This document shows, one piece after another, positions 1-9,059 of a stretch of 64,000 nucleotides of DNA. Origin of the DNA: Actinomyces ruminicola (GTDB lineage: Bacteria; Actinomycetota; Actinomycetes; Actinomycetales; Actinomycetaceae); the NCBI RefSeq assembly GCF_900103885.1, contig NZ_FNIM01000001.1, positions 664,138-728,137 on the forward strand. The letters are read 5' to 3'. The notes beneath the pieces are model-generated. The model was not told the origin of the DNA. It made no database searches and saw nothing but the letters and a program-made list of their open reading frames with translations. Numbering within the stretch: the stretch's first letter is position 1; every line of letters starts with the position of its first letter. Position numbers and translations under genes: made by a program.

Positions 1-351
1 GTCGTGCTGGCGGCCGCCGCATGCGGTTGGGCGATCTCCTGGGTGTTCCTGATGCTGGGCACCCTGTTCAGCTCGGCGCAGGCGGTGACCTCATTCAACA
101 TCATCATTCTGTTCCCCCTGTGCTACCTGTCCAATGCGCTAGTGCCCGTTGATACGCTGCCGCACTGGCTGAAGATCTTCGCCGAGCACAATCCGGTGTC
201 CTATGCCGTCAGCGGGCTGCGCTACCTGCTCGACGGAACCGCCGGGACGGGAACGGCCGCCGACGCCGGCTGGGCCCTGCTGGGTTGTGTACTAATCGTG
301 GCCGTGGCGGCGCCGATAACCGTCACGCGCTACCAGCGCTCCGTCGCCTAA
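1..351 (+). CDS. ABC-2 type transporter permease, C-terminal part (partial)
   Basis: The reading frame is open from the first base and ends with TAA at 349-351, so only the last 116 or so residues of the protein are in the window. Two hydrophobic stretches are visible, one near the start (WVFLMLGTLFSSAQAV) and one at the end (LLGCVLIVAVAAPITV). Between them lies the pattern SNALVPVDTLPHWLKIFAEH followed by NPVSYAVSGLRYLLDG, which is typical of the last extracytoplasmic loop of DrrB-like ABC-2 permeases that export drugs or polyketides. The partner ATPase should lie upstream, outside the window. The gene converges on the SARP regulator and shares a hairpin terminator with it. Family assignment is good; the substrate is unknown. 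Confidence 0.8.
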   Translation, partial: VVLAAAACGWAISWVFLMLGTLFSSAQAVTSFNIIILFPLCYLSNALVPVDTLPHWLKIFAEHNPVSYAVSGLRYLLDGTAGTGTAADAGWALLGCVLIVAVAAPITVTRYQRSVA

Positions 352-361
352 GGCGGGAGCC

Positions 362-397
362 GGTGGTCTCCCCGGTCGAGCGGCCGGGGAGACCACC
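362..397. terminator. Bidirectional hairpin terminator between permease and regulator
   Basis: Perfect 14-bp inverted repeat (362-375 and 384-397, stem GGTGGTCTCCCCGG) with an 8-nt loop. It sits 10 bp after the permease stop and 4 bp after the regulator stop, so it can serve both convergent genes. A short run of Ts follows only weakly on either side. Confidence 0.8.
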
Positions 398-401
398 TTG
401 C

Positions 402-3400
402 TCACAACAGCTCAGCCAGTGAGCCGGTCAACGTCACCATGTGTTCTACGAGCGCCTCGGGATCGGAGGAATGAGCTTGCCTCAGCATCTCGTCGACGCG
501 GCCGGGGTCGATTCCGCGCGCCGCCTCCAGCAGGCGGGGTCGTGACAACAGCCGTGAGGTCTGATTGGGGCCGCAGGCCAGGGCCGCACAGAACAGTTCC
601 AGCCCCAGCCCAACTACCCGGGCGGAATCCACATCGCCGGGCTCCTCCCCGACCAACGCGGGCACGCCCGCATCTCCCCACTGCCCACCGTCCGCGGCCT
701 GCGCCGCAGACAGGCCGACGGCGCAGGCAAACGACGCCGTCGTCGGCAGATCGAAGCGGGTGGCGCTGGCCTGTTGCAAGGCCTGCGTCAGTGCCTGCAG
801 CCCCCGCCGCAGCATGGCGGTCGCCTCCAGGGCATGATCCCGCAGTGAGTCGCCTCGCGTGTCCGGCGCCGCCGCACCAGACCTGGCGATCTCCACGTCG
901 ATCAGCAGGCAGGTCGCCAGGCCGTAGAGCTCCCACGGGTTACCCGCGGGCACGTCGGCACCGGCCATGCGCTCAAGCAGACCCCGCGCCGCCGTGAAGG
1001 CCTCCTCCGGGCAGCCGCGCAGAAGCTCCATCTCACCGCCGAGGAACCCGGTGATGAACATCGCCATTCCGGGCACCGGCATGCTCTCGGCGTCCGCCAG
1101 TAGGGCGGCAGCGCGCTCCGGTGACGGCGCCAGATAGACCCTGCAGCAGTCCCGTTGCAGGCGCAGAGCGCTGCGGAGGGCATCTTGAAGCGGATGGCGG
1201 TCGGCCACCTGCAGCAGACGGGTGCACTCGCTCAGCCCGCCGCGGTAGTCCCCCATTTCCAGCAGCAGGCGCAAACCGTCGACGTCAAGCTCAAGCAGGC
1301 GGACGGGCGGCAGATCCGAGGCGCGCAGCCGTCGCCGCAGACTGCGATTGAGCTCCAGGGCACCGGTCACGTCACCGCGGTTCTCAAGCTCCGTGACCAC
1401 GCAACTACCTGCGGCCCAGGCGGTCCAGTGGTCTGGATCCTCCAGCAGCCCGCCCCACTCCTCGTGCCGGGTGCGGACCAGCCGGCGAATCGCGGCGACG
1501 TAGGCGCTCTCGCACGGGAATGACGCCGGAATACGGAGCCGGAGCTCCTCCGGGAGGGGGCCCAGCAGCCAGGAGTTGGCCACCGCACGATGGAGCACCA
1601 GCATCCGGGCGATGTTTCCAACGGAGTCCGACGCCGCAGTCACCGCATGCCCCAGGAGCCGCGGCACCCAGGCGGCGGTCTGGCTGTAGCCCCAGCTCGT
1701 GGACCAGGCGGTCAGCAGCGCCGCACCGAGCACCAGGGCGGCCTCAGGAGCCTGATGCCCATCGTCGTCGCCCAGTGCTCGTCCCAGCTCGGCGGCCACC
1801 CCGCGCTCCTCCGCAAGCAGGGCGTCAACGGCAGGAGCGACCTCATCCATACGGCTGCCATCCATCACGGCCAGCACCGGGCGAGCCAGGCCCAGCGCCC
1901 AGCGGCGCACGGCACTTTGAGCCTCCGCCGCATCTAAGGTGCCGGCGACGCGCTCACGAACCAGCGCACGCACGGAGGAGAGCATGTGGAAGCGGGGCGG
2001 ATCGTCCCCGTCCGCGGTCAGGAGCGACTGCGCCGCGAGCTGATCAAGCATGACGGCCGCGGCGGGACCGATCACGGCCTCGGCTGTCTCCAGGGTGAAG
2101 CCGTCGGCCAGCAGTGCGGCGCGCGTCAGGGCGCGTCGCTGCGGATCGTCCAACAGCGACCAGGACCATTCGATGACGGCGCTGAGGGTGCGCTGACGCT
2201 CCGGCAGATCCCGCGGACCGGTCATGGTCCTCAGGTCGCGTGGGAAGCGCTGCGCCACTTGCCGCACCGACATGACGCGGGTGCGCGCCGCGGCCAACTC
2301 GATGGCGAGTGGCAGCCCCTCCAGGGCGGGCAGTAGCCGAGCCAGGTCGTCGTCGTCGAGGGCCTGGTGCGGCCTGGCCGCCAGTGCCCGGTCACGGAAC
2401 AGGGCGGCCGCCGCCGTGCCCGTAAGCGGCGCCAGCCGATGCACGTACTCGGCCGACAGCTCCAGGACGCTCCTGGACGTCACCACCACATGCAGCCCCG
2501 GCAATGAGGCGAGCATGGGCCCGAGCAGATCGGCGAGCGCACCGGCCACGTGCTCACAGTCATCCAGCACCAGCAGCGTGCCGGGAGCCGCGAGCGCCTG
2601 CGCCAGGGCGACGCGGGCCGGCTGCGCGGCCGAGCCACTGCGCCCGATGGCGGCCAGCAGCTCGCGGGCGAGCCGATCCACGGGCGCCGCGCCGTCGGAG
2701 GCGTCCGCAGCCACCGGGTCGTGCCCACGTGGGGCGACCTCCGTCATGGACAGCACTCTGATCGTGGGAAACGGGCTGCGTGAGGCGAGCGCCTGCGCCA
2801 GAGCCGTCTTGCCGACCCCTCCCGGTCCGGTGATGGTCACCAGCTGGCTGGTGGCGACCGCGTCCTCCACCACCCGCAGGTCGTGCTCCCGCCCTATCAG
2901 GCCGATGGGCGCCCGCAGGCCCTGCCGAACCGGGTGCTCAGCGGCCAGCGCATGCTCGTGCGCGGCACGTAGCAGCGGCCCGGGCACGGCGCCGGCCTGG
3001 CGCAGACGACGTCGGTACCGTTCGTAACGCGCCAACGCCGCAGCCGGTGAACGGGTCCAGGCCTCACTGCGAATCAGGGCGGCGAGCACCGCCTCATCGG
3101 AGGGATTCTGCTCGGCCAGGGACGGAAGCAGCTCCATGGCCTGCGCGTAACGCCCCAGCTCTCCGAGTGCGAGTGCGCGCAGGCGGAGGGCACGGGCACT
3201 AAGGGCCGTTGCCTGCTCCAAGAGCCGACGGTGCGGCGGGCTCACGCCCGCCCCGCTGATCTCCCCCATGCCCTCGGTCAGGTCGACCACATCGGCCGGG
3301 CGATGGGCGCAGGCCGCGGCCTCGGCCCGACGACGGCGTTGCACCAGGTCCAGGTGATCCACCTGCGAGCGTGGCAGGGTCAGGGCGTACCCCTCACCGT

Positions 3401-3653
3401 GTCTTTGCAGAGCCTCGGCCCCCAGGCGGTTACGTGTGCGGGAGACGACTACCTGCAGCGCCTGGCGAGGTCGAGACGGCGGCGAGCAGTCCCATAGCCC
3501 CGCGATCAGTTGATCCTCGCCGCCGCGGGCGCCGGGCAGAGCGGCGAGCACGCAGAGCAGGTCGAGAACCCGCCCGCTGAGCGGCTCGCCGTTCCAGCTC
3601 GGTGCGTCGTCCAGCAGCCGCAGCCCGGCGCCGGCGGCGTCGGACCGGGTCAC
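402..3653 (-). CDS. AfsR/SARP-type transcriptional regulator with NB-ARC ATPase domain
   Basis: A 1083-residue protein. Residues about 12-95 form the winged-helix DNA-binding region of SARP/OmpR type, and about 100-235 the BTAD all-helical domain. Residues about 250-560 are an NB-ARC/STAND ATPase with P-loop GPGGVGKT (276-283) and Walker B LLVLDDCE near 360. The remaining half is helical and Ala/Leu-rich, resembling the TPR-like sensor half of AfsR and similar STAND activators. In that family, ligand sensing through the C-terminal half and ATP-driven oligomerisation switch on target promoters, often for secondary metabolism or stress. The GTG start overlaps the glmM stop (GTGA), so it is translationally coupled to a cell-wall precursor gene, which is an odd partner. 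The target and inducer cannot be read from the sequence; the neighbouring ABC exporter is one candidate. Confidence 0.82.
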   Translation of the reverse strand: MTRSDAAGAGLRLLDDAPSWNGEPLSGRVLDLLCVLAALPGARGGEDQLIAGLWDCSPPSRPRQALQVVVSRTRNRLGAEALQRHGEGYALTLPRSQVDHLDLVQRRRRAEAAACAHRPADVVDLTEGMGEISGAGVSPPHRRLLEQATALSARALRLRALALGELGRYAQAMELLPSLAEQNPSDEAVLAALIRSEAWTRSPAAALARYERYRRRLRQAGAVPGPLLRAAHEHALAAEHPVRQGLRAPIGLIGREHDLRVVEDAVATSQLVTITGPGGVGKTALAQALASRSPFPTIRVLSMTEVAPRGHDPVAADASDGAAPVDRLARELLAAIGRSGSAAQPARVALAQALAAPGTLLVLDDCEHVAGALADLLGPMLASLPGLHVVVTSRSVLELSAEYVHRLAPLTGTAAAALFRDRALAARPHQALDDDDLARLLPALEGLPLAIELAAARTRVMSVRQVAQRFPRDLRTMTGPRDLPERQRTLSAVIEWSWSLLDDPQRRALTRAALLADGFTLETAEAVIGPAAAVMLDQLAAQSLLTADGDDPPRFHMLSSVRALVRERVAGTLDAAEAQSAVRRWALGLARPVLAVMDGSRMDEVAPAVDALLAEERGVAAELGRALGDDDGHQAPEAALVLGAALLTAWSTSWGYSQTAAWVPRLLGHAVTAASDSVGNIARMLVLHRAVANSWLLGPLPEELRLRIPASFPCESAYVAAIRRLVRTRHEEWGGLLEDPDHWTAWAAGSCVVTELENRGDVTGALELNRSLRRRLRASDLPPVRLLELDVDGLRLLLEMGDYRGGLSECTRLLQVADRHPLQDALRSALRLQRDCCRVYLAPSPERAAALLADAESMPVPGMAMFITGFLGGEMELLRGCPEEAFTAARGLLERMAGADVPAGNPWELYGLATCLLIDVEIARSGAAAPDTRGDSLRDHALEATAMLRRGLQALTQALQQASATRFDLPTTASFACAVGLSAAQAADGGQWGDAGVPALVGEEPGDVDSARVVGLGLELFCAALACGPNQTSRLLSRPRLLEAARGIDPGRVDEMLRQAHSSDPEALVEHMVTLTGSLAELL

Positions 3654-5008
3654 AGCGCGAGGTTGTCCTTGACGACGGCGGCCAGGCCCTCGGCGACGCG
3701 GTCGGCCTCCTCCTGGCTGGCGGCCTCCACCATGACCCGCACCAGCGGCTCGGTGCCGGAGGGGCGCAGCAGCACCCGGCCGGTCTGCCCCAGCTGCTTC
3801 TCGGCGTCGGCGACGGCGTCCTGCACCGCCCGGTTGGTGCCGGCGGCGGCCTTGTCCACTCCACGGACGTTGATGAGCGTCTGCGGCAGGCGCTGCACGA
3901 TGCTGGCCAGCTCCGCCAGGGACTTGCCGGTGCGCTTCATTCGGGCGGCCACACGCAGGGACGTGAGCACGCCGTCCCCAGTGGTGGCGTGGAGGGTGTC
4001 GATGACGTGCCCGGACTGCTCGCCGCCGAGGGTGTAGCCGCCCTGCAGCATCTTCTCCAGCACGTAGCGGTCGCCCACGCCGGTCTGCACGATGCGGATG
4101 CCGTGCTCGCGCATGGCCAGGATCAGGCCCAGGTTGCTCATGACGGTGACGACGAGGGTGTCTGAGCCGAGGGTGCCGTCGGCCTTCATGCCCACGGCCA
4201 GCAGGCCCATGATCTGGTCGCCGTCAACAAGGTTGCCCTCGGCGTCCACGGCCAGGCAGCGGTCGGCGTCGCCGTCGTAGGCGACGCCCATGTCGGCGCC
4301 CACGCTGCGCACGTATGCCTGCAGCTGCTCGGGGTGGGTGGAGCCGCAGTCGGCGTTGATGTTCAGCCCGTCCGGGGAGGCGTTGATGGCAATCACCTCG
4401 GCGCCGGCGTTGCGCAGGGCGGCGGGGCCGACGTTGCTGGCGGCGCCGTTGGAGGCGTCCACCACGATGCGCAGCCCGGACAGGTCGGTGGCCACGGAGT
4501 CCACCAGGTGGTTGATGTAGGTCTGGTCGGCAACGGTCTCGCCCTTGATGACGCGCCCGACGGCGGCGCCGGTGGGGCGGGGCAGGTCCTCGGCCAGGGC
4601 CGCCTCGATGCGGTCCTCGACGGCGTCTTCCAGCTTGTAGCCGCCGCGGGCGAAGAACTTGATGCCGTTGTCCGGGAAGGGGTTGTGGGAGGCGGAGATG
4701 ACCACGCCGAGGCTGACGTCCTGGCTGGCGGTCAGGTGGGCGATGGCGGGGGTGGGCAGGACGCCCACGCGGGTGACGTCCATGCCGGAGGCGGCCAGGC
4801 CGGCGCTGATGGCGTGGTCGAGGAACTCGCCGCTGGCACGGGTGTCACGGCCGACGACCGCGCGCGGGCGACGGCCCAGCCGGTGGGGGGAGTCGTCCGT
4901 GCCGACCAGTACGCTCGCGGCAGCACGGCCGAGGTTGACTGCGAGATCAGGGGTGAGCAGTTCGTTGGCGAGTCCGCGGACGCCGTCGGTGCCGAAGAGT
5001 CGTGTCAT
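3650..5008 (-). CDS. glmM: Phosphoglucosamine mutase
   Basis: A 452-residue protein of usual family length. It converts glucosamine-6-phosphate to glucosamine-1-phosphate in the cytosol, on the way to UDP-GlcNAc and peptidoglycan. The N-terminus MTRLFGTDGVRG, the active-site loop ISASHNPFPDNG with the phosphoserine at residue 107, the Mg-binding DGDADR motif and the phosphate-binding RPSGTEP near the C-terminus are all intact. It starts with ATG and has GGAGGATCC upstream. It lies downstream of rplM-rpsI, as in many Actinobacteria, but a strong hairpin separates them. Its stop overlaps the start of the regulator downstream. Confidence 0.96.
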   Translation of the reverse strand: MTRLFGTDGVRGLANELLTPDLAVNLGRAAASVLVGTDDSPHRLGRRPRAVVGRDTRASGEFLDHAISAGLAASGMDVTRVGVLPTPAIAHLTASQDVSLGVVISASHNPFPDNGIKFFARGGYKLEDAVEDRIEAALAEDLPRPTGAAVGRVIKGETVADQTYINHLVDSVATDLSGLRIVVDASNGAASNVGPAALRNAGAEVIAINASPDGLNINADCGSTHPEQLQAYVRSVGADMGVAYDGDADRCLAVDAEGNLVDGDQIMGLLAVGMKADGTLGSDTLVVTVMSNLGLILAMREHGIRIVQTGVGDRYVLEKMLQGGYTLGGEQSGHVIDTLHATTGDGVLTSLRVAARMKRTGKSLAELASIVQRLPQTLINVRGVDKAAAGTNRAVQDAVADAEKQLGQTGRVLLRPSGTEPLVRVMVEAASQEEADRVAEGLAAVVKDNLAL

Positions 5009-5061
5009 GGGATCCTCCTGTTGGTTGACAGCGGCCCCATCATTTCACGCCGGAACGTAAT

Positions 5062-5096
5062 CCGGCGGCCACCTCCGCGAAGGAGGTGGCCGCCGG
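5062..5096 (-). terminator. Hairpin terminator after rpsI
   Basis: Perfect 15-bp inverted repeat (5062-5076 and 5082-5096, CCGGCGGCCACCTCC) with a 5-nt loop, 50 bp beyond the rpsI stop. It should end the rplM-rpsI transcript before glmM, whose own promoter would then lie between 5009 and 5061. Confidence 0.75.
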
Positions 5097-5145
5097 TGAG
5101 AAAGGTGCGGGTCGGCGCGGGTCCGAACGGACGGCGCCGCCGCGG

Positions 5146-5637
5146 TCAGCGCTTGGAGTACTGCGGGGCGCGGCGGGCCTTGTGCAGACCGGCCTTCTTC
5201 CGCTCGACGATGCGCGCGTCGCGGGTGAGGAAGCCGGCCTTCTTCAGGGCCGGGCGGTTGGCCTCACGGTCGATCTCGTTCAGGGCGCGGGCGATGCCCA
5301 GGCGCAGGGCGCCGGCCTGGCCGGAGATGCCGCCGCCGTTGATGCGGGCGATCACGTCGAAGCGGCCCTCGAGCTCGAGCAGGGTGAAGGGGGCGCGCAC
5401 GAGCTGCTGGTGCAGCTTGTTGGGGAAGTAGTCCTCCAGGGTGCGGCCGTTGATCTTCCACTGGCCGGTGCCGGGGATGAGGCGGACGCGGGCGACGGCC
5501 TCCTTGCGGCGGCCGAGCCCCATGCCGGGGGCGGTGATGGACTGGCCGCGGCCCTCGGTGGGGGTGGATTCGGTGGTGTAGCTGGCGGGGGCGTTGTCCT
5601 CGTCCAGCGCGTCGATGTCGACGGTGGTCTCAGCCAC
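5146..5637 (-). CDS. rpsI: 30S ribosomal protein S9
   Basis: A 163-residue protein. The S9 core begins at about residue 40 ([14 protein letters not shown]) and ends with the canonical basic tail RRAPQYSKR, whose last residues reach the ribosomal P site. The acidic, Thr/Ser-rich 35-40-residue N-terminal extension is usual for Actinobacteria. It is paired with rplM 40 bp upstream as one operon. The ATG start has AAAGGACAC upstream. Confidence 0.97.
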   Translation of the reverse strand: MAETTVDIDALDEDNAPASYTTESTPTEGRGQSITAPGMGLGRRKEAVARVRLIPGTGQWKINGRTLEDYFPNKLHQQLVRAPFTLLELEGRFDVIARINGGGISGQAGALRLGIARALNEIDREANRPALKKAGFLTRDARIVERKKAGLHKARRAPQYSKR

Positions 5638-5677
5638 GATGTGTCCTTTGCTTGTCGGGTGCCGAGCGCTGGAGCGC

Positions 5678-6121
5678 TTACTGGGCGACCTGGGTGATCT
5701 CGAAGGTCTGCGGGTTCTGGGAGGCGTGCGGGTGCTCGGCGCCCGCGTACACCCTGAGCTTCTTCAGCTGGGCGCGGCCCAGCTTGTTGTGGGGCAGCAT
5801 GCCCTTGACAGCCTTGAGGACTGCGCGCTCGGGGTTGTTGGCCAGCAGCTCCCGGTAGGAGACGGCGGTGAGGCCGCCCGGGTAGCCGGAGTGGCGGTAG
5901 GCGAACTTCTTGTCGGCCTTGCCGCGGGTGAGGACGACCTTGTCGGCGTTGATGATGACGACGTAGTCGCCGCAGTCCTCGTTCGGCGCGAACTGCGGCT
6001 TGTGCTTCCCACGGAGCAGGGTTGCAGCCTGGGCTGCGAGACGGCCGAGAACGACGTCGCTGGCGTCGATGACGTACCAGTTCTTCTCGACGTCGCCGGG
6101 CTTCGGTGTGTACGTGCGCAC
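5678..6121 (-). CDS. rplM: 50S ribosomal protein L13
   Basis: A 147-residue protein beginning [21 protein letters not shown] chose the GTG at 6121, not the in-frame ATG 60 bases upstream, because L13 proteins begin at this point and GAAGG lies 9-13 nt before it; the extra 20 residues are Arg/Pro-rich and unlike L13. The core motifs [17 protein letters not shown] and the [10 protein letters not shown] loop are present. It is the first gene of the rplM-rpsI unit. Confidence 0.96.
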   Translation of the reverse strand: MRTYTPKPGDVEKNWYVIDASDVVLGRLAAQAATLLRGKHKPQFAPNEDCGDYVVIINADKVVLTRGKADKKFAYRHSGYPGGLTAVSYRELLANNPERAVLKAVKGMLPHNKLGRAQLKKLRVYAGAEHPHASQNPQTFEITQVAQ

Positions 6122-6359
6122 GGGCGTTGCCTTCGTTTCTCTTGGCGGGCGGGCACGCGGACGCAGCGCGGGCGCTGGCATCCTGCGGGACCGCCATGGT
6201 CAGATGAGGTGGTCGGAGCACCGGCCGCAAGTGGCGAGTGGGATGGCACCACGAACGTGATCGCGTGCTGCACGACGAGGCCCCACCCTACCGGCAGGCG
6301 TCGGGGACGGTCAAAGCCGGTGGCGCCGCCGCGGCCGTGAGACCTGACACGCCGCCCGG

Positions 6360-7307
6360 TCACTCGCAGCAGCCCGGTGACCGGCGCCGGATGCGGGCCC
6401 GCTCGGCCTGGGCCGCCAGGTCGGCATCGGCCGGGTAGGTGACCTCCTTCAGGGTGAGGCCGTGGGCGGGGGCGACGGGTGCGGCCAGCTGGCGGCTGCG
6501 GGCGGCCAGCAGCCGGGCGGGCCAGTCGGCATCGCGCCGCCCGGTCCCGACGGCGAGGGCGGCGCCGACCAGGGAGCGCACCATGGAGTGGCAGAAGGCG
6601 TCGGCGACGACGGTGAGGACCACCAGGCCGCCGTCGGGGCCGGGGGCGTCCGGGGCCAGGCGCCGCCAGGAGAGCTCCTTCAGCGTGCGGATGGTGGTGG
6701 CGCCCTCGCGGGGGCGGCAGTAGGACAGAAAGTCGTGCTCCCCCAGCAGGGGGCGGCCGGCGGCCTGCATGGCGGCGACGTCGAGGGTCTCGTTCAGCCA
6801 GAGGACCTGGCCGCGGCGAGCGGGGTCGCGCGGGGCACCGGCGGGGCCGCCGTCGGCAATCCGGTAGCAGTAGCGGCGGGTCAGGGCGGAGAAGCGGGCG
6901 TCGAAGGCAGCGGGGACTTGGCGCGCACCGTGGACCACCAGGTCACCGGCGCCGCGCGGGGCCGGGACGGGCCCGTGTTGGGCCTCGCGGGCCAGCACGC
7001 CGGCGAGCCGCTCCAGCAGGGCCTGCTCGGGGCTGCGGGTGGAGCGTCCGGGCAGGGCCAGCCAGGCGGCGGTGGGTACGTCCAGGTGGGCGACCTGTCC
7101 GGCGGCGTGGACGCCGGCGTCCGTGCGCCCGGCCACCGTCAGCCGCACCGGGGCGCGCAGCACGGTGGCCAGGGCATCGGTCAGCACGCCCTCGACGGTG
7201 CGCTGTCCGGGCTGGGCCGCCCAGCCGTGGAAGCCGGTGCCGTCGTAGGCCAGGTCCAGGCGCACGCGCACCGACTCGGGGCGTGTCGAGTCGGGGGCGT
7301 TGCTCAT
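6360..7307 (-). CDS. truA: tRNA pseudouridine(38-40) synthase
   Basis: A 315-residue protein that isomerises uridines 38-40 in the tRNA anticodon arm. The N-terminal LDLAYDGTGFHGWAAQPGQR and the catalytic-aspartate motif VAGRTDAGVHAAGQVAH are intact, as are the later CRPREG and VRSLVGAAL motifs. The open frame extends another 41 codons upstream, but that part crosses a dispersed 23-bp repeat and is not TruA-like. I therefore start at ATG 7307 (MSNAPDSTRPES); the ATG three codons upstream is an alternative. It lies 238 bp upstream of rplM and may be transcribed separately. Confidence 0.93.
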   Translation of the reverse strand: MSNAPDSTRPESVRVRLDLAYDGTGFHGWAAQPGQRTVEGVLTDALATVLRAPVRLTVAGRTDAGVHAAGQVAHLDVPTAAWLALPGRSTRSPEQALLERLAGVLAREAQHGPVPAPRGAGDLVVHGARQVPAAFDARFSALTRRYCYRIADGGPAGAPRDPARRGQVLWLNETLDVAAMQAAGRPLLGEHDFLSYCRPREGATTIRTLKELSWRRLAPDAPGPDGGLVVLTVVADAFCHSMVRSLVGAALAVGTGRRDADWPARLLAARSRQLAAPVAPAHGLTLKEVTYPADADLAAQAERARIRRRSPGCCE

Positions 7308-7354
7308 GGGCACCATGACACCACAGCCGGGGAGCGCCCGCCGCGTCCCCTCCC

Positions 7355-7386
7355 CGAGATCGGTAGAAGTTACGTGCCGAGATCGG
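7355..7386. repeat. 23-bp dispersed repeat, locus 1
   Basis: One full unit of the family ATCGGTAGAAGTTACGTGCCGAG plus the first bases of the next, in the intergenic space upstream of truA. The same unit recurs at 12.6, 32.5 and 45.9 kb. At this site it spoils the in-frame upstream extension of truA, which supports the later start. Confidence 0.85.
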
Positions 7387-7426
7387 TCGATATGACGGTG
7401 GGCAGGGAGTTTGGTCGTCCCCTGGG

Positions 7427-7981
7427 TCACTCGACCGCGCAGTCAGGCCGGGCCGTTGTAGCGCGAGTCGCCCCGCCTTGCGAAGGCTCTAGGCGCGCAG
7501 CTCGGCGGCGGCGACCACCTGCCAGCGCCACGAACACCCCCGTGAGCCCCACGATGGCGAGCGTGATCACCCAGTTGGCCTTGAGGAGGGTGTCCACGCC
7601 GGAGACGATCCACTCGGAGCGGAGGCCAACCACCGCACCCGGGATGCGCTCGCTGGCCAGCGTCTGCAGCTGGTTGATGTCCAGATCACTGCCGCCCAAA
7701 GAGATGAGCACCAAGGTCTGATCCTCTGAAACCCAGAAGACGTTATCACCGGCGGTGACATCCGCCAGGAACGCTCCGGCCACGTAGCGTTGGCGAGCCG
7801 TGGTCAGGGTGACGCGCTCGGCCTCCCCGGCGGGACACGTGAGTTCCAGGGCCTCCAGCGTGGTGCAGTTGGCGCTGAGCCTCACCGCCTCCTGTTGCAA
7901 CTGTTCGTTCCCATCAACCATGCCGACGCGGACCACGCCCGCATTCCCGGGCAGCGCCTCCACAAAGGGGTCGGTGTCCAT
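7427..7981 (-). CDS. Small membrane-anchored protein, possibly a permease remnant
   Basis: A 184-residue protein I cannot name. Residues 1-130 look like an extracytoplasmic alpha/beta region, one membrane span follows (about 134-153, WVITLAIVGLTGVFVALAGG), then a basic, short cytoplasmic tail. That order resembles the last loop and last span of an FtsX/MacB-like ABC permease. A stop lies 12 codons before the first ATG, with no upstream Met in between, so if this is a permease it is badly truncated. It could equally be a genuine small protein. It is co-directional with truA, about 120 bp upstream of it. Confidence 0.5.
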   Translation of the reverse strand: MDTDPFVEALPGNAGVVRVGMVDGNEQLQQEAVRLSANCTTLEALELTCPAGEAERVTLTTARQRYVAGAFLADVTAGDNVFWVSEDQTLVLISLGGSDLDINQLQTLASERIPGAVVGLRSEWIVSGVDTLLKANWVITLAIVGLTGVFVALAGGRRRRAARLEPSQGGATRATTARPDCAVE

Positions 7982-8221
7982 TCTTCTCAGGCACCAGTGC
8001 GTGAGGAAACGCTTCTACAGCACCGATCCTGCGAAGCCCTCGCCCAACATCCCAGCCCTCACGCCGACAGCCACCCCTTGGAATCAATCATCTCGGTGGG
8101 TCCGGCATCCGCCCGAGCGGTGACGGCACCTGCGCCGTTCCCTCAAAGGCTGGGCCTAGCCCAAGCTCCCCTGGTCGGCGACATACCGCTCCTCGACCGC
8201 CCGAGGCGGTAGCGTCGGGGC

Positions 8222-8980
8222 GTGAGCACTACGACCACCCTCAGCGTCGACTGCGGCGGCGGCGGCATCAAGGCCTCCGTGCTCGACGCCGACGGCGCCA
8301 TCATCTCCCGCGCCCTGCGCACCCCCACCCCCTACCCGCTGCCGCCCGAGCTGCTGGTGGACACCATCAAGGACCTGGCCGACCAGCTCCCGCCGGCCGA
8401 CCGGGTGACCGTGGGCATGCCCGGCATGATCCGGCACGGCGTCGTCATCGCCACCCCCCACTACATCACCAGGGACGGCCCCCGCTCCCGCGTCCTGCCC
8501 GAGCTGGCGGAGGCCTGGGCGCGCTTCGACATGGGCGGCCGCCTCGAGGCCGTCCTCGGCCGCCCGGTGCTGGTGCTCAACGACGCCGAGGTCGCCGGCG
8601 CCGGCGTCGTCACCGGCCACGGCCTGGAGATGATCGTGACCCTGGGCACGGGCCTGGGCAACGCCGTCTTCGACAACGGCGTGCTCGCCCCCCACGTGGA
8701 GGTCTCCCAGGGCCCGGTGCGCTGGGGGCTCACCTACGACGACTACATCGGCGAGCACGAGCGGCTGCGCCTGGGCGACGCCCACTGGTCGCGACGGGTG
8801 CGGCGCGTGGTCGAGGCGCTGCGCCCCATGTACCTGTGGGACCGCCTCTACCTCGGCGGCGGCAACTCCCGCCGCATCACCGCCCTCCAGCTGGGCAAGA
8901 TCGGCGACGACGTGGTCGTCGTCCCCAACGAGGCCGGCATGACCGGCGGCGCCCGCTGCTGGGAGATGGCGCGGCCCTGA
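8222..8980 (+). CDS. ROK-family sugar kinase, polyphosphate-glucokinase-like
   Basis: A 252-residue protein starting at GTG 8222. It has the actin-fold phosphate loop DCGGGGIKASVLD (10-22), a catalytic aspartate in VLNDAEVAGAG (about 117-127) and the adenosine/phosphate loop TLGTGLGNAVF. It lacks the Cys-rich zinc motif of repressor-type ROK proteins, like the strictly polyphosphate/ATP-dependent glucokinases (PpgK) of Actinobacteria, which have a similar length. Probable role: phosphorylation of glucose in the cytosol. Phosphoryl donor and sugar cannot be decided from sequence alone. It stands alone and convergent to rplQ, sharing a terminator. Confidence 0.8.
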   Translation: MSTTTTLSVDCGGGGIKASVLDADGAIISRALRTPTPYPLPPELLVDTIKDLADQLPPADRVTVGMPGMIRHGVVIATPHYITRDGPRSRVLPELAEAWARFDMGGRLEAVLGRPVLVLNDAEVAGAGVVTGHGLEMIVTLGTGLGNAVFDNGVLAPHVEVSQGPVRWGLTYDDYIGEHERLRLGDAHWSRRVRRVVEALRPMYLWDRLYLGGGNSRRITALQLGKIGDDVVVVPNEAGMTGGARCWEMARP

Positions 8981-8988
8981 GACGCTGA

Positions 8989-9020
8989 GAGGGCCGGTCA
9001 CCCGCAGGTGACCGGCCCTC
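8989..9020. terminator. Bidirectional terminator between ROK kinase and rplQ
   Basis: Perfect 14-bp inverted repeat GAGGGCCGGTCACC (8989-9002 and 9007-9020) with loop CGCA. It is 8 bp after the kinase stop and 39 bp after the rplQ stop, and marks the end of the infA-to-rplQ operon. Confidence 0.85.
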
Positions 9021-9059
9021 CCGTGCGCGTCGTAACGCGTGACCCTTAGCGGGTCCGGC

